Origin: Daucus carota subsp. sativus
Lineage: Eukaryota > Streptophyta > Magnoliopsida > Apiales > Apiaceae
Reading direction: 5' to 3'
Length of the DNA: 64,000 nt
Assembly: GCF_001625215.2 (NCBI RefSeq)
Contig: NC_030383.2
Location: forward strand, 58,208,949 to 58,272,948
The translations under genes and the position numbers were made by a program. Below the pieces are notes generated by a model that was given only the letters and a program-made list of their open reading frames with translations, was not told the DNA's origin and made no database searches. This document shows, one piece after another, positions 24,106 through 37,600 of this stretch. Position 1 is the first letter of the stretch. Each line of letters begins with the position of its first letter.

Positions 24106-24563
24106 ATAGAGTAGACCATAGACATGTAGTGATCAACATAATACAGAGTCTGCACTGAGCAACTTTTTCCAAGGTAGCAAGCTGTTAATAAAGTAGCAAC
24201 TTGTCCATCTCCATTGCTGAAGATAAGAAAAAGTTTAGACCTTGAAGCTGAATAAGTACATAGAAAGATGAAGATTGTCTATATAGCATATAGTGAAAGC
24301 TGGATAAGCTTGAATAACATTTATTGAAGGCTCAATGATGACGACATGTGATAAATCAGCTTAAGATAAAACAAATGTGTTTCAGTTTCAAGAAGGTGCT
24401 TGGTGTTCAAACATATTGCACACGCTCAAGTCTCAACATATTGTTTAACAAAAGTCTAACATAAACTTTACTGATACCTATAACATACTAAACCACAAGA
24501 CTGTTCCACAAAAGTTTTAAAAAGTTTGTACACTTAAAAGTCTATCACTGATCGTGCTAGTAG
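24106..24563. other. Spacer downstream of copy B2
   Basis: 3' flank of B2. It is similar to 18700-18935 and 49000-49195, the 3' flanks of B1 and B3. No gene is seen. Confidence 0.4.
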
Positions 24564-27500
24564 TCAGTTCCATTTTATCTTTGCAATTGGCGATGCTCTA
24601 GGAAGCTGAGTCACCTCTCCGAGAATCCTCAACTCTTCTCTAGGATCATCAATCGTGTCTCCCTTAGAAATCTTCATCCATACAAGCGAAGGGGAAGATG
24701 CAAGCAAAAGCTTTATAAAATGAAGCTCAGACCCCGAACCCACTGTTCCCAGTATATCCACAGTTTCCAGCTTATCAAGAACCAGGTCGACCATATCTGG
24801 AAATTGCAAATACTCTTCAATGCTGCTTACTGTCAATGACTGCGTACCATCTACAGACTTTCCTTCAGGTTTCTATACATATAATTTCATCAATCCAGTT
24901 AGTGCCCGTTTTATTACAAGATTATATATGCACAATAACGCTTAATGCCGAAACATTTTCAAAAATTGACAATTTATCTGCACTGCTTACTGTCGATGAT
25001 TCCGTACCATCTACAGACTCTACTTCATGTTGCTATACATATCATTTTATCAATCCAGTTAGTGCCTTGTCCTATTACATGATTGTATATGCACAATAAT
25101 GCTTAATGCCGAAACATTTTCAAAAATTGACAATTTCTCTGGGGCAACGACGATACCTGCTTTACTGGAAATACAACATACATTGAGACGGAGATATTCT
25201 TGTAGACGAAATTTACTTTTCATATAAATAGTGTAATAATTATATCAAAAGTACATAGAAAAGTTCTTAAAAGAATGCAAGTATATATAAAAGAGATTAA
25301 ATCAATTTTTCTTCTACATGAGAAAGAAGTAGAACTTATGCTGATATGCTGTCTAGTACATATCAATTTAAGAAGTCTACATATTTATATACAATTTTGG
25401 TTTTTAGAAGTGAACGCAGTATTAAAATTTAAAGTGCATGCATGAATAATTTACTTTAAAAGTAATTAATTTCTCTGTACAATTGGCAAGGATATATATA
25501 TATACTAGGATAGTGCCCGCTGCCGCGAGCTTAAATGTTAAACAAATATATTTTGGTTGCTCCTTTATATATTCTAATAAACTTTTTTATTTTTGATGAT
25601 TTGATAAATAATTGTATATATTTAAATAGAAATGAATACCACACATTAAAATTTAATTACGAATTATGTAGAGTATAATTCAGATACATTATTTGTTATC
25701 ACATAAAATATGTTTAAATATGTTTAAGACTTAAACTATATATTGATTTCTATTATTGACTTGATTTCTTATCCATTGAATTTAAAAATATCAATTTAAA
25801 TATGAAATAGAAGTTCAAATTAAATATACTATCATTGTTTATCAAAATGATTGACTTTCCAAGCATCCAAATTTTCAAATCTCAGACCGACTAAATACTG
25901 TCATGTCCCAAAAATCCAAGAAAAATTAAATCATGCCTTATATTTTTAATTTTTTTTTTAAAAATGTCTAATTAAATGACAATAATTATTATTGTTAGTG
26001 TTAATCTTAGAAGCCTAAAGGGTTGTCTGTGGTTTTTTATTTTGCCAGAAAGTGTTGTATGTGGTTTTTGTAAATCAGAACTGAGCAACAGCCCTTTCTT
26101 CTCCACCCACTCAGGTAATCAAATTTCTTCCAACGCCTTAGTTTTCCATCAAGTTTGACGCTCCTAACAGCTTACAATTGCGCCTTACCAAGAAATTGTG
26201 TAACAAATGAGTAAAGTTGGATGAAAAGTGGGTATAGTGGTGAGACCCACTTATATTTAATAATAAATTTGAGATATTAGAGGAAAGTAGTGGGTGTAAT
26301 AGTGTTTATATTATTATAGAATGAAGAGTGGAAGAAAGTAGTTGATGTAATGATGTTTGATATTATAAAAGTTTACTACTTTTAGAATGTATACAATTGG
26401 TGAGACGTCCCAAAAAGGAAACGGTATACAATTCATTGGAACGGAGGGAGTAGTTTTTTTGAAGGCCGTTAGCAATGTCCAACTTGGTAGTCTACCGGAC
26501 AAATTGGTACTCCCTCCGTTCTTTTTTATTAGACGCTTTGAATTTTTGCACGTATTTTGAGGTGCAATAAAAACTTATTTCTACATGTTAGTTTTTAAAT
26601 ATTTTTTTTGAATAAAAATATACATGTCAAATTTTTATTCAGAAAAATAATACGCCGAAATATATTTTTTGTACACTTTAAATTACGTGCACAAAGTCAA
26701 AACGACTACTGTGTTACTTAGGGGGAGGAAGTACTTTTTAAAGACTCATTCTATGATTGTATAGTCTGTCCTCCCAAAATCTATAGTAAAAATATCCCAT
26801 TGCTCAGTTTCTGCCACTTGTTTTCGTTTGACGATTTGGGACTGTTCTGCTGCGGAAGGTAACCGTTCAGACCATAGACGCGCGGGGAAGAGTTTTGAGT
26901 CAAGTTTTCAAAAGAGGATGGGCCGACATGCAGGATTTGCTGGCCAATTTGATAGAGATTATGTTCTCCAAGGTATATATGGTATGTGTTTTCCCTTGTT
27001 CAATATTTGTAAGTAATATTTTTATAATTAAATGATTATTCTAATGTATACTTCTATCCTAATATTATTATGAATAATGACACTTGTATGTATACAAATC
27101 TATATCAATAAAAATATGTGAATATATATAAAAAAATATTTGTTAATATCTATAATCCGTAAATAAAAAATAAACTATAACTAAAATTATTAGAAGCTAT
27201 CAAAATAATTGGTTTAAAAAAAAATGAGACGCCTATTTTGTGAACATGATGAGAAGGCCCTGTCAGTGCAAATTACTGGATGAAAGGACTTGGTAAATCA
27301 ACATGTGAATGTAGAAGTGCCTTTATATTGCTAGGAAGATTGTCCACTTCCTGACCATTTTTATTAGTTTTAGCAGCTCAGGCTTTCTCAGTAAAGAGAA
27401 CTTGCATAACTACCCTCAGCCGAAGGAACTCATTTTGTCAACAGGATGAAAAGGCCCGCGAGTGCAAGTTACCGGGTCTTGATAAATCAACATGTGAATA

Positions 27501-28591
27501 ATAACAAAATAATTTACTACACAAAAATAAATAACCTACACCTTTAAAAATACTATAATATTCTTTTTTCTTTTGTTTATATAGTTAGATTTTTAGTAAA
27601 ATTATATATTGCTCGGAGAACTATTATAATCACAAACAAAACCCAAAGTATTCACAACCAGAGAACTAAAAACTTGGGGACAAAACTACATTATAAAGAC
27701 TAAATGTATAAAACTAATTCAGCTGATAAAGATAGTGCGATAACAACTAAGCAACTATTAAAACTGAACATACCTGATTTATACAGGGTCGGTTTTGATT
27801 GGAATGAGAGCTAATCTGGGGATAGCACCTCATTGATGTGTTTTTCACAATTAGGACCTTTTCAATAGCCATGGTAGGAACTTACATATAGAAATAATGA
27901 AGTCAGTAACACCTTTAATCAAAGTTTAAACTTTGTAAAGTTCTTCTATCATTATATGGAAAAAATTGCCATGTCTCAGACCATGATATTTTAAAATTTG
28001 TGTCATGCGGCTCCTCCCCCGAGTGGCAATGCCGCTTTTCTATTGATTGTACTACCTTCATAACATATTCAGTCCCCACATTGGTCTTGGCCTTTTGTTG
28101 CAACAGCCTGAAGTAAATAACAAAAAGATCTAATAAATTAGAGAATAGAACTACTGAACTAAAACTTGACGAATTCAACAATGCACTGACACGGACTCAT
28201 AATTTAGTATCTTAGGCCCCATTTGTTTTCTTTTGAATGACTGCTTATTGAGCTGAACTGACTCATCAAGGCGATTCATTTCATTTGGTAAGCTTTTGTT
28301 TTAGTGCTGAGCACATCATATGTTGCTGAGCCGTTCCGGTTTGAAATCTTGAATTATCAGTTCAGCAGTCACGCAGAATAATGTATAGCCACGTACTTTT
28401 GGTGTAGCCATGTATACTGTACTGATTTTTTCAAAATAATTTATGAATTAGCTTTTTTTTTTATAGTATATAATTTGCATGAGCCATGCGGTCATTAAAA
28501 TATAATTTTTTATTATTTATTAATTTATTTGATAAAGTCTTTTTATACTATTTTTTTAAAGTTTATGTAATTATCATATCTATATAATAGC

Positions 28592-28678
<87 letters not shown>

Positions 28679-31600
28679 GTTGAAGGACCCTTAAAAAAGA
28701 TAGTTGAAGGACATTTACACATGAGCTCAAACAAATTTATCTATTTAAATAACAAATTTAAAAAAAATAAAATCATTCAGACACTATAAAAATTTATATG
28801 CCAAACAATATTTATTATTCATCATTCAGATATTTTATTGATTCAGATATATTAATCAATCAGGTGTAATTCATTCAGATTTGCCAAATGACCCCTTAAT
28901 CTGAGGCACACAAATGGTGCAAGTTTTTTTATTTTCTAAGCAAAATGCATACACTAACTAAAACTGTCTAAAAAACCCGAAGATCTACTTTACAAAGCTA
29001 ACCGTTTATATGAGCTGGTACTTGCGAAAAACTAATGCCTGATGTCCAGCTTTTCCTTCCATTAAAAACTGCAAATAAGAAATCAATTCCTTGAGTACCA
29101 AACAAAGGCACCAATAATAATTTCAAAGTATCCTTGATCACATTGGACATCTGGGCTAGCTCTGTCTATCATAAAACTTTAGAAATTAACCGAGGTAAAG
29201 GCTTAATGACCTTTTAGCCCTCGAAGTTTGGATGGATGTTCCGATGCGGCCTCGATGTTTGAAGTCGTTCGATTCAACCCTTAAAGTTTCACTATTATAC
29301 CTTTTAGCCATTTTTTCAAATAACGGTATATAACGGAGGGTAAACTTGACAATTCATATTGAAGGTAAAGTTTGGGCGTACCTTTTAACCCCTAAAGTAT
29401 ACATCTCGTTCCATTTACCCATAAAGAATACATTAAAATACATTAGATGTTCATTTTAAACCCTCGATGTTTAATTCCCCTTTTAACCCTCACGTGTGAA
29501 ATGTCAACTTTGTCCACCCCGTTATATACCGGTATATGCCATAAGGGCTAAAAAGTACATTCGGAAAACTTGGAGGGTTGAATCGAACGACTTTAAACAT
29601 CGAGGCCGCATCAGAACATTTATCCAAACCTCGAGGGCTAAAAGGTCATTAAGCCCCGAGGTAAAAAGATGAAACTTTAGCTGCAATTCCTCTGATTCAG
29701 TTTTAGAATTTTCCTACATGACTTCAGTCAGAAAGAAAGCTTTCTAGGATTTCACTACATTCTTGCTGCAGTATCTAAACTTCATTGTGGAAATACCAAT
29801 GGCAAAATCTTTTTTTTTTTCATTTTAAAAGGCTATCACTTTATGGTTCTTTATCACTGATGGATATTCAAAAACATGTCACATTTAAATTGATAAAATC
29901 TATTAGCCTATCAACTCAATCAGATAAGGCCTGCAGTTAAAGAATAAAAGAAATAGCCACAAAAAGAAATAAAAATACCTAAATGACAACACTGGGATTT
30001 GAATCCGAAATTCAAAAATAAGCAAGAATGGTTGGAGAGAGAGTACAATTTCTTTTGAATTTTAGAATGAAATGGAATGGGTTGTTTTGGAGGGAAGCAG
30101 CTTCTCTTAGAAGCTCAACAAAATGAGTAAATATAGTGTAGTCAACACAGTATAAATCTCTTGAGTCAAGTGGCAGTAAACGGAGATAAGCAAGAATGTA
30201 GAGGAACATTTTGTAGCCAAAAAGGCAGCAGGATTTATAAAGTAAAGAGATAAAAATACCATGTTAAGTGTTAACACACGCTAATGCTTGTTGTTAAACA
30301 TGGAAGGAACTCATAACTGAATAGATAAACAAACCAGACCAATGCAATCAATTATTGTAGACATCAACTAAGAAACAAAAACAGATATACGTAAGGCCTG
30401 TGACATGAGTGCAATCAATCGACATATACATTTAACTAAGAAACAAACACGGAAATACATACAGCCTGTGAAATCGACTTCCATTTCTCACCCCCAGCAG
30501 CCTGTTTAAAATTCAATTAGTAATAATTATAAACACAACTGTTAGAGTTGCAACAATAGAATCCAGTTACTTACAGCACCAATGGACTGATTTGCATTTC
30601 CAGGATTATTTTCCTTGAACTCAGCTCAAAAAGTCTCCCTGCAGCAAGCACCAGTTGACTTGAACCATACACATCAAAAGAACAGTAAACAAAAAGCTGG
30701 ATAGCAATGCTGACAAAACACGTGCATGAAAATGAAAAAAGCAGTTGCAGACCTCTTAGGCTTGTTAGGATCCTCAGAAACTTGTGCTAAATGATTGATT
30801 TTGTAAGGCCTCTTAGGCTGTAGATCATTTCCTAACAAAAAATTACTAGTCATAAATTTGTCTTGGCAGCAGCTGTATACTTCATTGAGGAGAATAATAG
30901 CAACATCTTTCAACATCAACATCCTACAAACTTCAATTATGAAAAGAATTGAACTATTACTAAATCCGATAGCACAGTATGAAATGGTGTTCCTAAGACT
31001 CTTTGAGAATTCAGACCACTATTTGCCTTGGGGATTTTTTTCGGTGATAACTTTTTCCGAAAAATTCAATTTATTTATAGCAAGGATTCTGATTCAATTG
31101 ATCTTAGCAAGCCATATCAATAGCTCAGCTCAAGTAAGATACATCACCAAAGGTGTAAATGGAATTTAATGGAATTTACACTATGAAATGGAAGCAAGCT
31201 TACTTGATTGATTGCAGAAGGAATCTTGGCAAATGCCAGAACATCAACAATCTCCTTGCAACTGAAATTACTGACAATGATTGATTTTGTAAGGTCGGGG
31301 ACTTTGGCACTCTTACATTGCTATCCAAACAGATTTGATATCCTGTAACCAAGCTCAATCGCGTCAAGCACAACCTTCTTCGTATTATTCACAACTTCTG
31401 GTGTTAGATCAGGAACTCCTAATCTCAGTCCCATAATTGGCACAGCTTTCGCATCTCTGGAGCTCAAACAAATTTCTGGATCCCAATTTTATAAGGTTGA
31501 AAGATTGATTATTAATTTAAGAATATATATTTTGTTCGGTGCATAACTCATGATTGTACGACGGAAGGGAAAGACACAGGGCAACTTAATCCGTGAATTA

Positions 31601-34600
31601 AAGGTATATGCATTCATTATGATATATTTCTTGCTTTCTCTTGGCTTGGTTGAATATATATTTAGTTTGTAGAATTCAGTAGTAATTTATTTGAAAGGTT
31701 GCAACATGTGTAGACAATACTTTCTTTACTTGTCTATGCCATTTTTTACTATCAAATAGAGCAGCTACAGGGTCACCCTTAAAGTGTGATCGCGATTCGC
31801 GCCCCCTATAAGGATATTGGAACCCTGTCTTTTTTTAAGAGGGGTAGGCAACTCATACCACATTACTACTGTGCTGGGGCGAAAATGTATTATATTCAAC
31901 TAATTAAAACTGAATATACCTGATTTATAATCAAACAGCCTAGGGTCGCCATTGATTGGAAGGATAGCACCTCATTGATGTGTTGTTCGCAGTTAGGAGC
32001 TTTTCAATAGCGCCATGGTAGGAAGCTGCATATGGAAACAATGAAATCAGTAACACCTTCAATCATAGTTTAAACTTTGTAAACTTCTTCTATAATTATA
32101 TGGAAAATATCGCCATGTCTAAAACCAAGTTGGATTAATGCTCATTTTTTTTCATGATTAATCTGCATGCTATCACCACAGTCATGAGTCGATCATATTG
32201 AAAGGAATTTATTGGTGGACTGACACCACTAAATTATTAGAATTCCGAATTCCATCATTTCGCCTCATCTTAAATTAAAATCACAGCAATACCTGTTGCA
32301 ACCCTTTAACTCATGAGATATGGCTTATAATTCTATCTATTATCCAACTTCTGATTTTATCTTGGCTATTCTACCAGTAAATATTCGACAAAAACACAAA
32401 ATTAGCTATATACCTGGCATCGTCCTTGCTCTGGAATATAATCTATGCATCTTTTATCCCCACCAATAATGAGGTTGAATAATCAGCATTGCCATTAATG
32501 AAAGGATCACATAATGCTTTTGGCCTCTACTTCTCACGTTTCCGCAGTCAATACTTGAGCCTTGAGCGTTGAGCTGTACAACACTGCAACACCTGAAACT
32601 TCAAGCAGAACTCTCTAAACCTGGCTGCAGCACCTGAAACTTCCGTAGCATATATCTTCTCAAAATGATGGCTTTTTCAGGCGTTCAGCAGTATCCTTTT
32701 TGGTTATAACTGTGATCATCAGGAGAGAACCATTAGATCAAGAACACACCGGTTAGAGAAAAAAATCCCAAAACTAAGACCAACCGTGCATAGCTGATGA
32801 AGCTTTGGCAGGAATCGCCTATTCCTTTGTGTTTGATATATGTGACATGGATAATCTCAATAGGCCCTGATCATCTGAGCCATGAGTTTCTCTGTGTTCG
32901 CAGTCAAAACACTGGCATTTTCTTCCTCAAAATCATACAGACAGATGGCATTTTATTACATGTCTACTTTATCCAACGAACTCCACTTGTTACCAATCAA
33001 CTACTCAGCAATATTGTAGAATTCTTTCATAATTAGAGTGTTGCTTGTGAGCATTTTGGCCAAGAGATTCCAGAGGGGGGACCAAAATTTTCAGAGATGA
33101 TTAGTTTTTTTTTTTTTTTTTGACTATTGTGGCTTATAGCCTTACAATTTGAGTATCTGTTCTAAGATATTCTCGAGGTGAGCCAGAGTCGAACCCAGGA
33201 CCTGGGCCAACAGAGGATAAGCCCTTAACCACTTGGGCTGTCCAATCTTGCTCAGAGATGATTAGTTTTAATTGAACAAATTAGCTCTGATATAGAAATG
33301 TCTTAAAATTCTTAATACACAAATATATATGGTCGAATACCAAACCTCTGAACTGCAAGAAAAGAAATCATACCCTGTGAGCTACATAATAATCTAGCAT
33401 CATCTAGATATATATGAATAAATTTATTTGCAGAATATTTTTGTCATCCCAGGTGCAGTTATTATTATACAAAATAATGAGATGCAGAATAACACAGATG
33501 GAAAACCGACTACTCTGCTTTTTGAGAAAACCAACTACTCTGCTTTGTGAGACAGGACTGGGATTAAGTTTCAAATCATTACTTAAAGTGTGAAAAGTTC
33601 ACATTTTTTTCATGTAAAGATTGAATTATACTATTATAACGAAAAAACAATTCATGATTTGTGAATTATGGAGTAATGTTCACCACCTTCAATGCTGTCT
33701 GACCATAACCAGTGAATGCCTTCATGCCATTTCAAGCCTGACCGACCCACTTTCAAACCCTAAATATCACCGTTATCTAAACATCCATATCTATATTTTC
33801 CAGCCAGGCGTGTGCTTTAAAATATTAGTTCTCATCTGTCCTGTGAACATATAAAGCATGTTAAGCATATAAAGATATATATATATATATATCTGGCTGT
33901 GATTATGATGCCTAATTTATGAATCATATTCATCTGCTAGCCACAACAGCTCTCAGGTCAAGCAGAAAGCAGCCGAACAAAAATTACAATATTTGGTTTA
34001 AGATCAAGCAACAATATCCAGTTTCCAAGATATAACAGTTCCAACAGAAGTTTTTGCCTGAACAATAGCTAGCGAAGACACGTTACCTTCCTTTTTCGCC
34101 GATAATTTTGAGCAACTCTCCGCACATATTATGAGGATCATCAGATTTGTCTCTGCAACTGTAAAAATGTATCATAGATTAGTCAGAATATGTGTGATCC
34201 GTAGGGCCAGTGGTTCCATTACAAATCTGTAGTCATAGACTCATAGTAGCTGCTACCTGCAGCCTGCAAATTTGAGAGACTGTTTTCCCATTTAAGTTTC
34301 AGGCCTATATTATATGTTCTTTGGAAAAACATTACATCATCTGGTTTTCAGGGCAAAGCGCAAAAATGTGTAGATAGTTTATATCAGTAGAATGCAAATT
34401 ATCTGTTACTGACCAGTGATCACCTTTTAAGTAATGTAGTTTAGGCTGGTAATTCTTTTTTATATATCAGTTACCATGATATATCCATATTTAAAAACTC
34501 TCAATTAATAAAAATTACTTTCATATAGAATCAATATATATAACATATGAACTTAAGTATCCAAAATGAAACGCACCTGATGAACTTATAATAAGCTCGC

Positions 34601-37600
34601 TATTAACTCCATAGTATACATTTCACTTTCTTTTGGTAAAACAACATTGGATCTGTCATCTTAATAGTGATGCGACGGAAAGATAAACATCGATACCTGA
34701 TGGTGCTTTGCCTATCAACCTCCTCCATATCATCTTCATCGCTATCATCCACCTCGCAAGTCTTCTGTAAAACATATATCTATGGAGTCATGTTCGCTTA
34801 GTACATACACATATGTATAACATTAGACATGTATTTCGGGACAATAATCTGGCTCAAAAATCATGAACTCATGAAATAAAACTGGACTAACCAAAAATTA
34901 CTATAAATAAGCTCAAACAATATGCAAAATCACATGTCACACTTAGATTATAAATTATATAAGTATTACCGATTTGTTATTAATTTTGTAAATATCAATT
35001 TTGTCCTAAAAGTGGCTAGCATATTTTAACATTACAAATCTATGTTATTACCTTCGTAAAGATATCAACATCAGGATCAGGCTTTATCTTTGGATCATTC
35101 TCCCGTCTTGACATCTCGGCCAACATTTATGTGTAAACATTGATAATTAAGAATATCAGTCCCCACGCAAATACATTAGTGCTGAGAACACAGTACAATG
35201 AATATCAACTAATCATAGCGTGATCCAACTCTCTGACATCTGGCAGAAATTCCAAGGTTTCTCTCACAGTCATTTCCGATGCTGGCTGCAAAAAAAAAAG
35301 AAGATGAGAGCAGTTTCTTGAAGAGTATGGACCACATGGCACAGTGAATCAACAATTTGATATGTTGTGTCCAAACCAGTAGATATCTCATCCATGAAAA
35401 TAAGGATATCACGTTAAGAATATCTACATTAGTCATGGTATCTCCAGAAATGAAGCCACAGGAGCATATCGTTCAATCTGAGCAAATGGGATTAATATAT
35501 GATATATATAAGTAATAATTCCCACTTTATTTTCCTTTATACATCCAGGATGATTTTCTTTGGCACCCGTTTACCTGATTATAAGCAAGTTCATTGAAAC
35601 AACGCCTCTCATTAGACCAGCCCACCATATTATAACCTGAACAATCATATTTATAAGTTTGTCGTCACATTGGTAAGTTTCCGATAAATGAAAAAGCTCA
35701 AGTGCTTTTTGTTTTTTCACTTTAATACCTGTTGCTTGAGGTTTACTTTATTACTCATGGACTTCTTGGTAAGGTTTGATATAAAGGAAAGAGGGAATAC
35801 AAATGATGCTCTTCCTATCAGAACCAATCGAAGTAGCAAAGCACTCATGCCAACAGATTTTTCAGGACTGAAGTCATGGAAATTGATTAGAATTAGGCAG
35901 ATGTAAACACAATTTTCCCAACAAAGCTTTATGTAAATTTTAACGTGAATATAAGGAACAGTTAATTTTCATCTTCTACATAAAGCCCATTACAAAGAAA
36001 AAAGAAGTAATGCGTATTATATTATAGATCTAAAAAGAAAATATTATCATCTTTAAGCAAAAGAAAACTGTGAAGTAACTCAGAAGTTTCTGACTAAAAC
36101 TGCAACAACTGATAAATGCTAGAATAGTACTAACCACAAACACTGAAATATGTGTAGCAGACCCAAGAGAAACACCCAAAGATATCTCCTGTTTGTTCCA
36201 AGGGATTTGGATCCATCAAACGGCCCATAAAAATCATAAACATCCGGATCCAGCATAGATGGAGGCTCATTCATCGCATCAAAATCAAATACTTCTGCAA
36301 AATAACCATTCCATCGAGGATCAGATTTCTGAAACTTAATTGAACTGGATCTGGTTTTACCATTGCAGCTGAACACCACATACGGATCGGACAACCTAAT
36401 TGCTGCCAAATTAATTCCTTCTAGCAGGACAACAGTTAGAGACCACCCTTCTCCCTCTGTTGTGATACCATGATCACCTATATCGATGAACAATGTACAA
36501 AAGATATCAGTTACAAACAGTCAGGATTGCAACAACCTCTTTAGAAAAAGTGGGTTAAATATAATTAAACATTTTAATCAGGCTACTGCAGTTTATTTAT
36601 AGTGGTTCAGAGTGATCAAATTCACCTTTAATTGGATAAGGTTTTCTATTAACTGCATCATACATTAGCCAACATGAATAAGAGCAACACATAGAAGACA
36701 ACAATCCAAATCAAATAAGGAAGACTTTGTTGACTTCATGTTGCTGCTAATGTGGAAATGAATTTGCAGAATTTCATTGTTAATTACTTTTCTACAAATG
36801 TATCCATAGGATTGGGACGGCCTCCGGAATCGATATCAGATTCGGGGACGGGGGGCGATCTAGCGACTCCCCAACCCTGAAATGACCCGATATTCATCCC
36901 TGAACAAAACATGTATTATTCTGCTCTTGGATTTTAAAATACTCTGTAACTTCTGTCTGCAGCCCTGTTGAATATTCACTTTAATCAGTTGAAATAACTT
37001 GAAAAACATATGTCCAGGTACATAAATGAACCTTAAAATATAATGCTTAATAAACCAACACAAATACAGTTAATATATTCGCAGTTGCATCATTAAGCCA
37101 AGAGCAAAATATAAAGAGACCAAATCAAATGAAAGAAGAATGTTAATTCTTCAACAATTTCGCTACAAAAGGATTCCAGAACTGGAAGTAGATTTAAATG
37201 AGAAAATAGCATGATCATATATGCATGTCCTCAACAATGACTGGACAAATATATTTATTTACTGAAGAAAATCTAGAACCCAATCACTCAACAATGAGGT
37301 ATTCATCTCAATTATACAGAAAAATGGAAAGAGTAAACAGGGTTGGGGGTGAATGGAAAATACTGAAAGCCAGTAACTCTAGATGATAGGTTTCTCAAGA
37401 GACAGAAACAATATCATAAATAAAGACATTACCCTCAATGTAATGAGGAGTTTTTGTCAATAAAATTTCATTACAACTGTGCATTACTTTTTTGAGGATT
37501 TAATACCATCTTCGTTCTTCGCTGGGTTCTTTTCTCTTTCTATCAAATAGAAGACCGTACTTGAGAATGCTATGTAGTTAATATTAAGGTTATGATAAGC

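Noticed and set aside
26828..27016. 62-codon frame on + near the Helitron 3' end
   Set aside because: No recognisable domain, no splice support, and antisense to the Helitron cargo.
27240..27500. Two similar stretches (AAGGCCC, TAAATCAACATGTGAAT) suggesting a short direct repeat or CRISPR-like array
   Set aside because: Only two diverged copies about 200 bases apart in a plant genome; more likely duplicated Helitron filler.
28543..28734. Open frame with a long poly-isoleucine run on the - strand
   Set aside because: It is the translation of the (ATA)n microsatellite inside a MITE.
33181..33245. Possible tRNA gene on the - strand
   Set aside because: A/B boxes are present, but poly(A), target duplication and lack of a matching acceptor stem show a SINE.
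36800..36900. GC-rich island (GGGGACGGGGGGCGATC) as a promoter or rRNA/tRNA piece
   Set aside because: No promoter, tRNA or rRNA pattern could be matched; left unannotated inside the Helitron.
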